Shown here piece by piece: positions 6,320 through 14,096 of a DNA stretch of 64,000 nucleotides. The translations under genes and the position numbers were made by a program. The DNA is from Clostridia bacterium. GTDB lineage: Bacteria; Bacillota; Clostridia; Oscillospirales; Acutalibacteraceae. Each line of letters starts with the position of its first letter. Within the stretch, counting starts at the first letter, position 1. A model generated the notes under the pieces. It worked only from the letters and a program-made list of their open reading frames with translations. It had not been told where the DNA came from and ran no database searches. The DNA lies in assembly GCA_017467405.1 (NCBI GenBank), contig JAFTSH010000001.1, positions 789,542 through 853,541 on the forward strand. Reading direction: 5' to 3'.

Positions 6320-6901
6320 ATGATAACGGTTGTGATCCACAAGGCAGTTGAATCGGATTTTGAAAGAATGGACTTTTGCGTTTCCGAGAGAAGAAAAGAG
6401 AAAATCGATCGCTTAAAGCGCTGCGATGACAAGCTTCTTTCTTTGGCTGCTGAACTGTGTGTTTCTGCTGCCGCAAGGTTGTGCGGACTCGGAGCCTCAC
6501 CGGTAAATTACGGCTATTACTCTTCCGGAGCGCCGTATCTCCTTGGAACCAACAAGCACATTTCTGTTTCTCATTCAGGTAAGTTTGCCGTCTGCTCGGT
6601 TGGTGACGTCGTTCACGGGACAGATATTGAGACGGAAAGCAGTAAAAATCAAGCTCGCCTTGCAGAGTTTCTGGGTACTGCGGAAGGCGTTGATCCTGTG
6701 TTAGATTGGTGCGCACGCGAAAGCTTCGTAAAAATGCTTACGACAGGAATAGAGGATATCAGGAAAGTCAGGTTTGACGGTTGCAGGTGCTGTTTTACGG
6801 AGACGGGCAGGGGAGCACATATAAAGTCTTTTGATATTGAGGGCGGAAAGCTTTGTGTGGCGTGTCCTACTGACGAAGACATTGAATTATTGTATATATA
6901 A
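6320..6901 (+). CDS. 4'-phosphopantetheinyl transferase, Sfp type (small, atypical)
   Basis: This 193-residue enzyme would transfer phosphopantetheine from CoA to a Ser on a carrier protein. SVSHSGKFAVCSVG (82-95) carries the family His85. GTDIE (100-104) supplies the Mg2+ ligands Asp102 and Glu104. WCARESFVKML (130-140) corresponds to WxxKExxxK, with Arg instead of Lys before Glu134. It is shorter than Sfp (224 residues) and no NRPS or PKS is visible in the window, so the substrate carrier is unknown. A GAGGT site lies before the ATG. It is followed after 21 bases by the aldo/keto reductase, probably cotranscribed. Confidence 0.8.
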   Translation: MITVVIHKAVESDFERMDFCVSERRKEKIDRLKRCDDKLLSLAAELCVSAAARLCGLGASPVNYGYYSSGAPYLLGTNKHISVSHSGKFAVCSVGDVVHGTDIETESSKNQARLAEFLGTAEGVDPVLDWCARESFVKMLTTGIEDIRKVRFDGCRCCFTETGRGAHIKSFDIEGGKLCVACPTDEDIELLYI

Positions 6902-6922
6902 CTATATTGATGGAGGATACAT

Positions 6923-8044
6923 ATGGATTACCTTGGAAAGAACATACCTAAGCTCGGCTTTGGTCTTATGCGCCTGCCGATGAACGGTGAAGAAATAGAC
7001 ATGGAGCAAAGCAAGGCAATGGTGGACAGATTTATGTCTGCCGGATTCAATTACTTTGACACTGCCTACGGATATATCAACGGAAAATCCGAAAAGGCCG
7101 TCAAGACGTTGCTTACAGATCGTTATCCCCGCGATAGCTTTATTCTCGCTACAAAACTACCCGCATGGGCCGGTGTTAAAACGGCAGAAGAAGCTAAGGC
7201 GATGTTCTACACGTCACTTGAGCGAACGGGCGCGGGGTACTTTGATTTCTATCTTATGCATAACTGTGGCGAAAACCGCACGAAGTGCTTTGATGACTTC
7301 GGAATATGGGAATTTGCGCTGAAGCTTCGTCAAGAGGGACTCATAAAACACCTCGGATTTTCGTTCCACGATAAGGCGGATGTGCTTGATCAGATGCTGA
7401 ATGAACATCCCGAAATGGAATTCGTTCAGTTGCAGATCAACTATGCAGATTGGCAAAGTGCAACGGTGCAGTCTCAGAAGTGTTACGAGGTAGCAATGAA
7501 GCATAATAAGCCGGTTATCATTATGGAGCCGGTAAAAGGAGGTCTGCTTGCATCGCCGCCAAAGGCGGTTTGCGACGTTTTCGCTGAGCTTGATCCGTCC
7601 GCTTCTGCGGCTTCGTGGGCAATGCGATACGCGGGATCTCTTGACGGCATAATTACCGTTTTAAGCGGAATGTCAAACATGGAGCAGGTTGAAGATAATC
7701 TCAAGACGATGTCTGATTTCAAGCCTCTTGACGAAAGAGAACGGGCTGCGATGCAAAAAGCTTCCGATATAATTCTTTCGGCAGATACCGTGCCATGCAC
7801 TTCATGCAGATATTGTACAGAGGTCTGCCCGAAAAACATTGAGGTGCCGGGGATACTCGCCTCACTGAACAGCTACATATCTTACGAAAATTTGCCCTGT
7901 GCCGAACATTCGTATGAGTTCGCAACAAGAGACGGGGGTACGGCTGATAAGTGCATATCCTGCAAAAAATGCGAAGCTGTATGTCCTCAGCATATCGACA
8001 TCTCAGAACAACTGAAACGCACGAGAATCGTTCTCGGCGTTTGA
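6923..8044 (+). CDS. Aldo/keto reductase with C-terminal 2x[4Fe-4S] ferredoxin domain
   Basis: This 373-residue cytosolic oxidoreductase has a TIM barrel (about 1-285) with the catalytic set Asp46, Tyr50, Lys78 and His113. A ferredoxin-like tail carries two CxxCxxCxxxCP clusters (Cys292/295/298/302 and Cys344/347/350/354). This COG1453-type architecture is common in anaerobes, where the Fe-S domain is thought to feed electrons to or from the barrel. The physiological substrate is not known. A GGAGG site lies 6 bases before the ATG, and a strong terminator follows. Confidence 0.9.
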   Translation: MDYLGKNIPKLGFGLMRLPMNGEEIDMEQSKAMVDRFMSAGFNYFDTAYGYINGKSEKAVKTLLTDRYPRDSFILATKLPAWAGVKTAEEAKAMFYTSLERTGAGYFDFYLMHNCGENRTKCFDDFGIWEFALKLRQEGLIKHLGFSFHDKADVLDQMLNEHPEMEFVQLQINYADWQSATVQSQKCYEVAMKHNKPVIIMEPVKGGLLASPPKAVCDVFAELDPSASAASWAMRYAGSLDGIITVLSGMSNMEQVEDNLKTMSDFKPLDERERAAMQKASDIILSADTVPCTSCRYCTEVCPKNIEVPGILASLNSYISYENLPCAEHSYEFATRDGGTADKCISCKKCEAVCPQHIDISEQLKRTRIVLGV

Positions 8045-8056
8045 CGGGATAAAATT

Positions 8057-8092
8057 AACACCGCCTTCGGAAGTACCGAGGGCGGTGTTTTT
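8057..8092. terminator. Bidirectional terminator between the reductase and aspS
   Basis: AACACCGCC (8057-8065) pairs with GGCGGTGTT (8081-8089), followed by TTT on the plus strand and by AATTTTA on the minus strand. It ends two convergent units. Confidence 0.85.
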
Positions 8093-8101
8093 CGTAATTT
8101 A

Positions 8102-9475
8102 TTACGGGCGGATTCTGTCGCGGTCGCGGGGGAAGGCGGTTGCCTGCTTGATGTTATCAAGTCCGAGAAGATTCTGAACGATTCGCTCGAGTCCGAGACC
8201 CATGCCGCCGTGAGGAGGCATACCGTATTTGTGCATGGTGAGATAGTCTTCGAAGTCGTCGATGTTCATTCCGCGTTTCTTCATCTTTTCGACCTGAGCG
8301 GCATAGTCGTGTATACGCTGTCCGCCGGTTGTGACCTCAAGACCGTTGAGAAGCATATCGTAGCTGAGCGTGTATTTGGGATCGGCGGGATCGTCAAGAG
8401 CATAGAAGGGACGCTTGACAGAGGGATAGTGTGTTACGAAGACGACGGGGCAGCCGTATTCTTTGTTGAAATACTCGCCGAGCCATTTTTCCTCTTCGGG
8501 GGCAAAGTCGGGCTCAATGAGTGCCTGCTGGCCCTGTGCGCCGGGATGGTGCTCTGCAAAGAGTTTCTTGGCGTCGGTGAATCTGATCTTGGGGAATCTA
8601 TCAAGCTTGGGAAGACGTCCGCCCTTGCCGAGATACATCTCAAGTTCAGGAGCATATTCCTCGTTGAGAAGATCGAACATATAGCTGAACATTCTTGCTT
8701 CAAGCTCCATCAGATCTTCAAACGAATCAATAAAGCCCATTTCGAGATCAAGACCCTGGAATTCGTTGATGTGACGGTTCGTGCTGTACTTTTCAGCGCG
8801 GAAAACGGGTCCGACCGTGTAGGCCTTCTGGAAGACGCCGACCATGATCTGCTTATACATCTGAGGGCTCTGGTTAAGGAAGGCCTTCTGTCCGAAGTAT
8901 TCTACCTCAAACATATCGGCGCCGCCTTCGGCACCCTCGGATACGAGCTTCGGAGGAATAAACTCGGTAAAGCCTTCGGATCTGAGGAAGGAATGGAAGG
9001 CGTGAAGTACGCCGTCTGCAATCTTAAGGATAGCTCTGACCTTGGGATTTCTGAGAGAAATAACCCTGTTATCAAGTAAAGTGTTGAGATTGAGCTTGTC
9101 AATCTTGCGGTCGTTGCTGATCTCGATAGGGGGGACCTCGGCTTTACCGGAAATGCGGGTCATCTCGTCAATACGGATATCAAATCCGAGTCTGCTGCGC
9201 TCCTCGGCAACGATTGTTCCGTTGATGATGACGCATTCCTCAACGCCAAAGTCTTTGATGTCACAGGCGGATTTACCTTCTTCCCAGATGCACTGGAAAA
9301 CGTGTCTGGCCGAGCGGACGTTTACAAAAGCGAAACCGCTCATCTCCTTTATACGGTGAAGGGTGCCTTTGACGGTAACCTTGTCACCGTCCTTGATGCT
9401 ACCGTCTGCAAAACCAGCAATTATATATGCAATATCACGGGTGTCGATTTTTTTGGCATGATCGAGAAATTCCAT
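8102..9475 (-). CDS. aspS: Archaeal-type (probably non-discriminating) aspartyl-tRNA synthetase
   Basis: This class II synthetase has an N-terminal OB-fold anticodon-binding domain (about residues 15-110) and a catalytic domain with motif 2 (VFRAEKYSTNRH), motif 3 (GMGLGLERIV) and the short archaeal-type ending FPRDRDRIRP rather than the AsnRS ending with PGxxxF. It lacks the bacterial GAD insertion, so it belongs to the archaeal-type AspRS group. Lying directly downstream of gatCAB under one T-box, it very likely also charges tRNA-Asn with Asp, for GatCAB to amidate. Two ATGs are possible: the upstream one (9481) sits only 2 bases from AGAGG, while the one used here (9475) has 8-base spacing. 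Confidence 0.85.
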   Translation of the reverse strand: MEFLDHAKKIDTRDIAYIIAGFADGSIKDGDKVTVKGTLHRIKEMSGFAFVNVRSARHVFQCIWEEGKSACDIKDFGVEECVIINGTIVAEERSRLGFDIRIDEMTRISGKAEVPPIEISNDRKIDKLNLNTLLDNRVISLRNPKVRAILKIADGVLHAFHSFLRSEGFTEFIPPKLVSEGAEGGADMFEVEYFGQKAFLNQSPQMYKQIMVGVFQKAYTVGPVFRAEKYSTNRHINEFQGLDLEMGFIDSFEDLMELEARMFSYMFDLLNEEYAPELEMYLGKGGRLPKLDRFPKIRFTDAKKLFAEHHPGAQGQQALIEPDFAPEEEKWLGEYFNKEYGCPVVFVTHYPSVKRPFYALDDPADPKYTLSYDMLLNGLEVTTGGQRIHDYAAQVEKMKKRGMNIDDFEDYLTMHKYGMPPHGGMGLGLERIVQNLLGLDNIKQATAFPRDRDRIRP

Positions 9476-9492
9476 TTTCATTACCTCTGTTA

Positions 9493-10935
9493 TTAAAGAT
9501 TTTTGAGCTCTTCGGTGAGCACTTTGTTTACGGTATCGGGCTTTGCTTTGCCCTTGAGAGCCTTCATTGTCTGGCCGACAAAGAAGCCTGTTACCTTGGT
9601 CTGTCCGGCCTTGTACTGCTCGACAGTCTTGGGATTAGCGGCGAAAACGCTCTTGATCGTTTCGCGTATAAGGTCGGTATCATCGACCTGTTCGAGATTA
9701 TTTTCAACAATGTACTTTTCAACGTCGAAGTCGCCATCGGCAAAGAACATTGCTTCAAATACCGTTTTTCCGGTCTGTCGGTTGATTCTGTCCGAAAGAA
9801 CGATTCCGATAAACCGGGCGAACTTTTCGGGAGAAAGGGTGATGTTCTCGGGAAGAACACCACGCTCGTTCATAAAGTACATTATCTGGCTGAGTATCCA
9901 GTAAACTGTTTCTTTTGGATTGCCGCAAAGCTCGGTAGTTTTCTCAAAGAGGGAGGCAAGATGCTTGGAAGAGGTGATTATCTCTGCATCGGCTTTTGCC
10001 ATTCCAAAATCAGCAACGTATCTTTCGAGCTTTTCGTGTGCAAACTCGGGCTGCGCATCGGTGAGTTCTTTTATCATCTCCTCACTGATGCTGATGGGAG
10101 GAATATCGGGCTCGGGGAAGTAGCGGTAATCCTGTGCGTTTTCCTTTGATCGCATTGCGAGACTCTTTCCCTTGTTATCATCCCAGCGTCTGGTTTCCTG
10201 AACGACGGTACCTCCGCTTTCAAGGAGCTCAATCTGGCGCTGTGACTCAAAGGCGATGGCACGCTCGATAGCCTTGAAAGAGTTGATGTTTTTCATCTCA
10301 GTTCTGGTGCCGAATTCGCTGCTGCCGTAGGGGCGAACCGAGAGGTTAACATCAGCTCTCATTGAGCCTTCTTCCATCTTAACGTCCGAAATTCCGAGAT
10401 ACTCAAAACTCGACTTGAGCTTAGCAAGGTAAGCTACAACCTCTTCAGCGCTTCTGAAATCGGGTTCGGAAACTATTTCAATAAGGGGAACTCCGCAACG
10501 GTTGTAGTCGGGGAAGGTGGCATCACCGTAAGGAGAGTGGATCAGTTTTCCGGCGTCCTCCTCCATATGGATCTCGTGAATTCTGATTGATTTGCTGACG
10601 CCTGATGGTGTGGTGATATCAACGTGACCGTCACGGGCAAAGGGGAGATAGAGCTGAGAAATCTGATACGCCTTGGGAAGGTCGGGATAGAAATAGTTTT
10701 TGCGGTCAAATTTGTTGTATCTCGTAATATCACAGTTAAGAGCAATACCTGCTTTAACAGCATATTCAAGTACCTTTTCATTAAGCACGGGAAGAGTACC
10801 CGGCATACCGGTGCAAACAGGACAACAATGCGTATTGGGTGCGCCGCCGAACTCGGTGGTGCAGGAACAGAAGATTTTCGTTTTGGTCGAAAGCTCGACG
10901 TGGACTTCAAGTCCCATTACTATTTCCCAGTTCAT
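9493..10935 (-). CDS. gatB: Asp/Glu-tRNA(Asn/Gln) amidotransferase subunit B
   Basis: This 480-residue kinase and tRNA-binding subunit of GatCAB phosphorylates the misacylated Asp or Glu on tRNA before amidation. The N-terminal signature EIVMGLEVHVEL, the zinc-site cysteines (CSC at 23-25 region, CCPVC), FDRKNYFYPDLPK and GVPLIEIVSEPD are typical. The C-terminal helical YqeY-like tail is present and full length. The start is separated from the gatA stop by one base, with a GGAGGTG site in the end of gatA, so translation is coupled. Confidence 0.97.
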   Translation of the reverse strand: MNWEIVMGLEVHVELSTKTKIFCSCTTEFGGAPNTHCCPVCTGMPGTLPVLNEKVLEYAVKAGIALNCDITRYNKFDRKNYFYPDLPKAYQISQLYLPFARDGHVDITTPSGVSKSIRIHEIHMEEDAGKLIHSPYGDATFPDYNRCGVPLIEIVSEPDFRSAEEVVAYLAKLKSSFEYLGISDVKMEEGSMRADVNLSVRPYGSSEFGTRTEMKNINSFKAIERAIAFESQRQIELLESGGTVVQETRRWDDNKGKSLAMRSKENAQDYRYFPEPDIPPISISEEMIKELTDAQPEFAHEKLERYVADFGMAKADAEIITSSKHLASLFEKTTELCGNPKETVYWILSQIMYFMNERGVLPENITLSPEKFARFIGIVLSDRINRQTGKTVFEAMFFADGDFDVEKYIVENNLEQVDDTDLIRETIKSVFAANPKTVEQYKAGQTKVTGFFVGQTMKALKGKAKPDTVNKVLTEELKNL

Positions 10936-10936
10936 C

Positions 10937-12400
10937 TTACTTCACCTCCGGTCTTGCTTTATGGAATTCGGTCGCCTGCTGATAGGCGTAACCGGCGTTA
11001 AGAACTGTTGTCTCGCTGAGTCTCTGTCCGAGCAGCTGAAGACCGACGGGCATTCCGTTGTTATCAAAGCCGCAAGGAACCGAAAGTCCGGGGAGACCTG
11101 CGATATTAGCAGAAACGGTGTATACGTCTGAAAGATACATCTTCAGAGGATCGCTGAGGCTTTTTCCTATCTCGGGTGCGGTAGTCGGCGTGACAGGGGA
11201 GAGTATCAGATCATAATCAGCAAAGATGCGATCGAAATGATCCTTGATGATCGACTTGACCTTAAGTGCTTTTCTGTAATAAGCATCGTAATAACCCGAG
11301 GAAAGAACGAAGGTTCCGAGGAGTATTCTCTTTTTGACCTCATCGCCGAAGCCTTCGCTTCTGGTTGCGTTATAGAGATCGGTAAGTCCATCGTAATTGC
11401 TGCTGCGGAAGCCGTATTTAACACCGTCAAATCTCGAAAGGTTTGAGCTTGCTTCGGCTGCGGCAATGATGTAATAGGCGGGTATAACGTAGTCAAGGAA
11501 AGGCAGACTGATTTCTTCAACAACGGCACCGAGTGATCTGAGGACTTCAGCGGCCTCTTTTACTTTGGCAGATACTTGAGGATCAAGTCCTTCGTTAAAG
11601 CATTCTGTGGGAACTCCGATCTTCATACCCTTTATATCTCCTGTCAGAGAGGTGAGATATTCAGGATATTCAACGTCAAGAGAGGTGCCGTCGGCAACGT
11701 CCTTGCCACGTATCACGTCCATAATAGCCGCACAGTCAGCAACGTCCTTCGCAACGGGGCCTATCTGATCCAATGAAGAAGCATACGCAATCAAACCGAA
11801 TCTCGATACGGTGCCGTACGTGGGTTTGAAACCGGTTACACCGCAGTAAGAGGCAGGCTGACGGATACTTCCGCCCGTATCGGAACCTAACGCACACACA
11901 GCCTCGCCGGAAGCGACGGCCGCTGCCGAACCACCGGAGGAACCGCCGGGCACCTTGCTCGTATCCCACGGATTGAGGGTAGCACCGTAGAAAGAGGTTT
12001 CAGAGGTCGATCCCATTGCAAACTCATCCATATTCAGCTTGCCGATAACGATTGCTCCCGCTGCTTCAAGCTTCTCAACGACGGTAGCGTTATATACGGG
12101 AGAAAAGTCTCCGAGAATTTTCGAGGCGCAGGAAGTTTTTACACCCTTGGTGCAGATGTTGTCCTTGATAGAAATGGGAACACCGGCGAGGGGAGAGGTG
12201 AGTTCTCCGCTATCAATTTTATTCTGGATTTCCTCAGCCTTTTGGAGCGCCTGCTCACGGCATACGGTAATGTACGCGTTGATCTTACCGTCGGTTGCAT
12301 CAATAGCGTTAAGAACGGCATTAACGGCATCAGCGCAGGTGATCTCTTTGTTTTTGATTGCTCTTGCAATTTCAAGAGCGGTCATTGTAGTTATCTCCAT
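10937..12400 (-). CDS. gatA: Asp/Glu-tRNA(Asn/Gln) amidotransferase subunit A
   Basis: This glutaminase/amidase subunit generates ammonia from Gln and passes it to GatB. With the start used here (MEITTMTALE…), the Ser-cisSer-Lys triad falls at Lys79, Ser154 and Ser178, the same numbers as in Staphylococcus aureus GatA, which supports this start. GAGGTGATCAAAATG is the initiation site, 11 bases after gatC. A longer frame runs upstream into gatC but is not needed. It has the usual 487-residue length. Confidence 0.97.
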   Translation of the reverse strand: MEITTMTALEIARAIKNKEITCADAVNAVLNAIDATDGKINAYITVCREQALQKAEEIQNKIDSGELTSPLAGVPISIKDNICTKGVKTSCASKILGDFSPVYNATVVEKLEAAGAIVIGKLNMDEFAMGSTSETSFYGATLNPWDTSKVPGGSSGGSAAAVASGEAVCALGSDTGGSIRQPASYCGVTGFKPTYGTVSRFGLIAYASSLDQIGPVAKDVADCAAIMDVIRGKDVADGTSLDVEYPEYLTSLTGDIKGMKIGVPTECFNEGLDPQVSAKVKEAAEVLRSLGAVVEEISLPFLDYVIPAYYIIAAAEASSNLSRFDGVKYGFRSSNYDGLTDLYNATRSEGFGDEVKKRILLGTFVLSSGYYDAYYRKALKVKSIIKDHFDRIFADYDLILSPVTPTTAPEIGKSLSDPLKMYLSDVYTVSANIAGLPGLSVPCGFDNNGMPVGLQLLGQRLSETTVLNAGYAYQQATEFHKARPEVK

Positions 12401-12410
12401 TTTGATCACC

Positions 12411-12698
12411 TCATTCAACTGTTTTGGGAACAATGACGGTTTCGTCCGTGCGCTCAGGAGCATTACTCAGAAGAAGTTCTCTGTCATATGAGGGTTTGAC
12501 GTCATCTTCGCGCATTACGTTGGTGATGTTGAAAACATGGGAAAGCGGCTCGACACCGTCGGTGTCAAGTCTGTTAAGTACGTCCATGTAGTCAATTACT
12601 GCACCGAGTTCGCTTTGCATTTTTTCGGTTTGTGCTTCGTCGAGCTTGATTCTCGAAAGCTCGGCAACGTAGCCTACAAGTTCTTTGGTTACCTGCAT
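12411..12698 (-). CDS. gatC: Asp/Glu-tRNA(Asn/Gln) amidotransferase subunit C
   Basis: This 95-residue clamp protein wraps round GatA and stabilises the GatAB interface. VAELSRIKLDEAQTEKMQSE and the DVLNRLDTDGVEPLSHVF segment are diagnostic, and the conserved REDDVKPS follows. It is the first gene of the operon, with a GGAGG site 7 bases before the ATG and directly after the T-box terminator. Confidence 0.97.
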   Translation of the reverse strand: MQVTKELVGYVAELSRIKLDEAQTEKMQSELGAVIDYMDVLNRLDTDGVEPLSHVFNITNVMREDDVKPSYDRELLLSNAPERTDETVIVPKTVE

Positions 12699-12717
12699 TT
12701 CTATACCTCCGCGTTAA

Positions 12718-12984
12718 AATTAAAAGGACCGACTTCTGTCCCGTTACAGGGACGGAAATCGATCCGCGGTACCACCCAGATTAGCAGCGTGCTGCTCACT
12801 CACGAACGCAATGCGTTCAACGGCTGTAACGGGCCTGCCCGTCCGGTTCTAATAAGCTGATCGCCTTTCTTCCGGAAACTCAGGGATGTTTTTTGGCAGT
12901 TGCTCCGTGCTGCATTCGCACCAACAGCAGCTCTCTTTGACGGTTACATAAAGCCTACTCGTCCCATCACGGTCGTTTACTTAT
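12718..12984 (-). promoter_or_regulatory. T-box riboswitch leader of gatCAB-aspS
   Basis: The minus-strand leader contains the T-box core GGGTGGTACCGCGG (12777-12764), followed by a terminator stem (about 12763-12730, with GTCCC/GGGAC at its tip) and a T-rich run. Upstream is an imperfect stem I region with an AGTAG element. The trinucleotide AAC (Asn) at 12901-12899 lies in the 3' part of stem I and is the best specifier candidate seen, but its fold was not verified. Binding of uncharged tRNA would favour the antiterminator and switch on Asn-tRNA synthesis genes. Clostridium acetobutylicum gatCAB is known to have a T-box responding to tRNA-Asn and tRNA-Glu, so a second specifier should also be sought. 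Confidence 0.9.
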
Positions 12985-12990
12985 ACATTA

Positions 12991-13018
12991 ATTATATACA
13001 CCCTCGGCTCAAAGTCAA
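12991..13018 (-). promoter_or_regulatory. Sigma-A promoter of the gatCAB-aspS T-box
   Basis: Minus-strand TTGACT (13018-13013), a 16-base spacer and TATAAT (12996-12991) are placed to start the T-box leader near 12984. Confidence 0.8.
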
Positions 13019-13072
13019 CATTTTTTTATAAAGTAACGGCAAATTTTCCTTTTAACAGGCCCGTGAACTGTA

Positions 13073-13098
13073 ACTGAATGCACATGGTTTCATATTAT
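13073..13098 (+). promoter_or_regulatory. Candidate sigma-K promoter
   Basis: AC (13073-13074), 16 bases, then CATATTAT (13091-13098) matches the late mother-cell sigma-K pattern AC-N16-17-CATANNNT. It lies 46 bases before the cysteine-rich gene. The motif is short, so chance occurrence is possible. Confidence 0.35.
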
Positions 13099-13143
13099 GA
13101 TATTGAAGTTTAGCCTTCAAATACGTATTTAGGAGGAAACATA

Positions 13144-13938
13144 ATGTCAGAAAACGGTCAGGAAAGATGTTTCAAAGACGCCGTTTGCATAGATGCGGGC
13201 CGTGTGTACGATTCTTGCTGTGACAGAGATTGTCTTGAGGATCTGGCGGTGCTGTTTTGTGAATCGGATCAGGAGCGAATAAATAACGCGGTGGGTGTAC
13301 GGGCAAAATCTGCGGAGATAAACAGCGTTTATATTGACGTTGAACCCGAAACCTTTAATAAAGGTTACTATTCTGTTGACATAACCTTCTACTTTACCGT
13401 TAAAGTGGACGTTATAACGGCAATCGGGGCACCGCCCGTTACCGTAACCGGTATAACATATTTCGATAAAAAGGTGATCCTGTACGGAAGCGAAGGAAGT
13501 GCGAAGATATATTCAAGCGATTTCGTCGGCGATGATCCCGACGAACAGCTTCCCGTGTCTGCAAATCTTCCCAAAGCCGTCGTTCAAACCGTCGATCCGA
13601 TAGTGCTTGCATACGAATTGAAAAAGCATCCCGTCAAGTGCTGCTGCCGAAAGATTCCCAGATGCGTCGAATCGCGCGCAGGTGTCAGCGGCATAGGTAA
13701 CGGTTGCAACGACAGTACGCTCTTTGTTACGCTCGGACTGTTTACGGTCGTGCAGTTGATACGCAACGTTCAGATGCTTGTGCCTGTATACGATTTCTGC
13801 ATACCGCAGAAGGAATGCACAACGACATGTGACAGTCCTTGTGACAGGTTCAGCAAGATTAAATTCCCGACGAATGAGTTCTTTCCGCCTACGGAGCTTT
13901 CTGACGGTACCGATTCAGGATGTACCGCTTGCGATTGA
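13144..13938 (+). CDS. Cysteine-rich conserved hypothetical protein (possible spore-surface protein)
   Basis: This 264-residue protein has no signal peptide and no clear membrane segment. Cysteines are frequent and clustered: SCCDRDC near the N-terminus, KCCCRKIPRC mid-protein, CTTTCDSPC and CTAC near the C-terminus. The middle is beta-rich (repeated Val/Ile/Thr alternation, SVDITFYFTVKVDV). An AGGAGG site lies 7 bases before the ATG. It is monocistronic, with its own terminator. I do not recognise a named family with certainty. The cysteine load, an upstream sigma-K-like sequence and the sporulating host suggest a cross-linked coat or exosporium component; that is inference only. Confidence 0.75.
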   Translation: MSENGQERCFKDAVCIDAGRVYDSCCDRDCLEDLAVLFCESDQERINNAVGVRAKSAEINSVYIDVEPETFNKGYYSVDITFYFTVKVDVITAIGAPPVTVTGITYFDKKVILYGSEGSAKIYSSDFVGDDPDEQLPVSANLPKAVVQTVDPIVLAYELKKHPVKCCCRKIPRCVESRAGVSGIGNGCNDSTLFVTLGLFTVVQLIRNVQMLVPVYDFCIPQKECTTTCDSPCDRFSKIKFPTNEFFPPTELSDGTDSGCTACD

Positions 13939-13951
13939 CGGAAAAGAGAAT

Positions 13952-13981
13952 ATCCGCCCATCGGAGGGCGGATATTTTTTT
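13952..13981 (+). terminator. Intrinsic terminator of the cysteine-rich gene
   Basis: ATCCGCCC (13952-13959) pairs with GGGCGGAT (13966-13973), followed by A and a run of seven Ts. Confidence 0.9.
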
Positions 13982-14001
13982 ATTAAAATTGGTTTTTTGC
14001 C

Positions 14002-14030
14002 TTGTTATTTCACGGTAAATAATGTATAAT
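14002..14030 (+). promoter_or_regulatory. Sigma-A promoter of the carboxyltransferase operon
   Basis: TTGTTA (14002-14007), a 17-base spacer and TATAAT (14025-14030) lie 66 bases before the start codon. The operon could run on into yicC and beyond, as no terminator is seen after oadA. Confidence 0.7.
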
Positions 14031-14096
14031 TCCATATAATATAGTGTAAAATGCCGTAAGTTGGACTTATGTTTCTTTTTTATCGGAGGAAGTCGA

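Noticed and set aside
8210..9079. Long open frame (289 codons) on the plus strand opposite aspS
   Set aside because: It is antisense to the catalytic part of a full-length synthetase, has no ribosome site and shows no recognisable domain.
9427..10149. Plus-strand open frame of 240 codons opposite gatB
   Set aside because: Antisense shadow of a well-conserved gene, explained by its codon usage.
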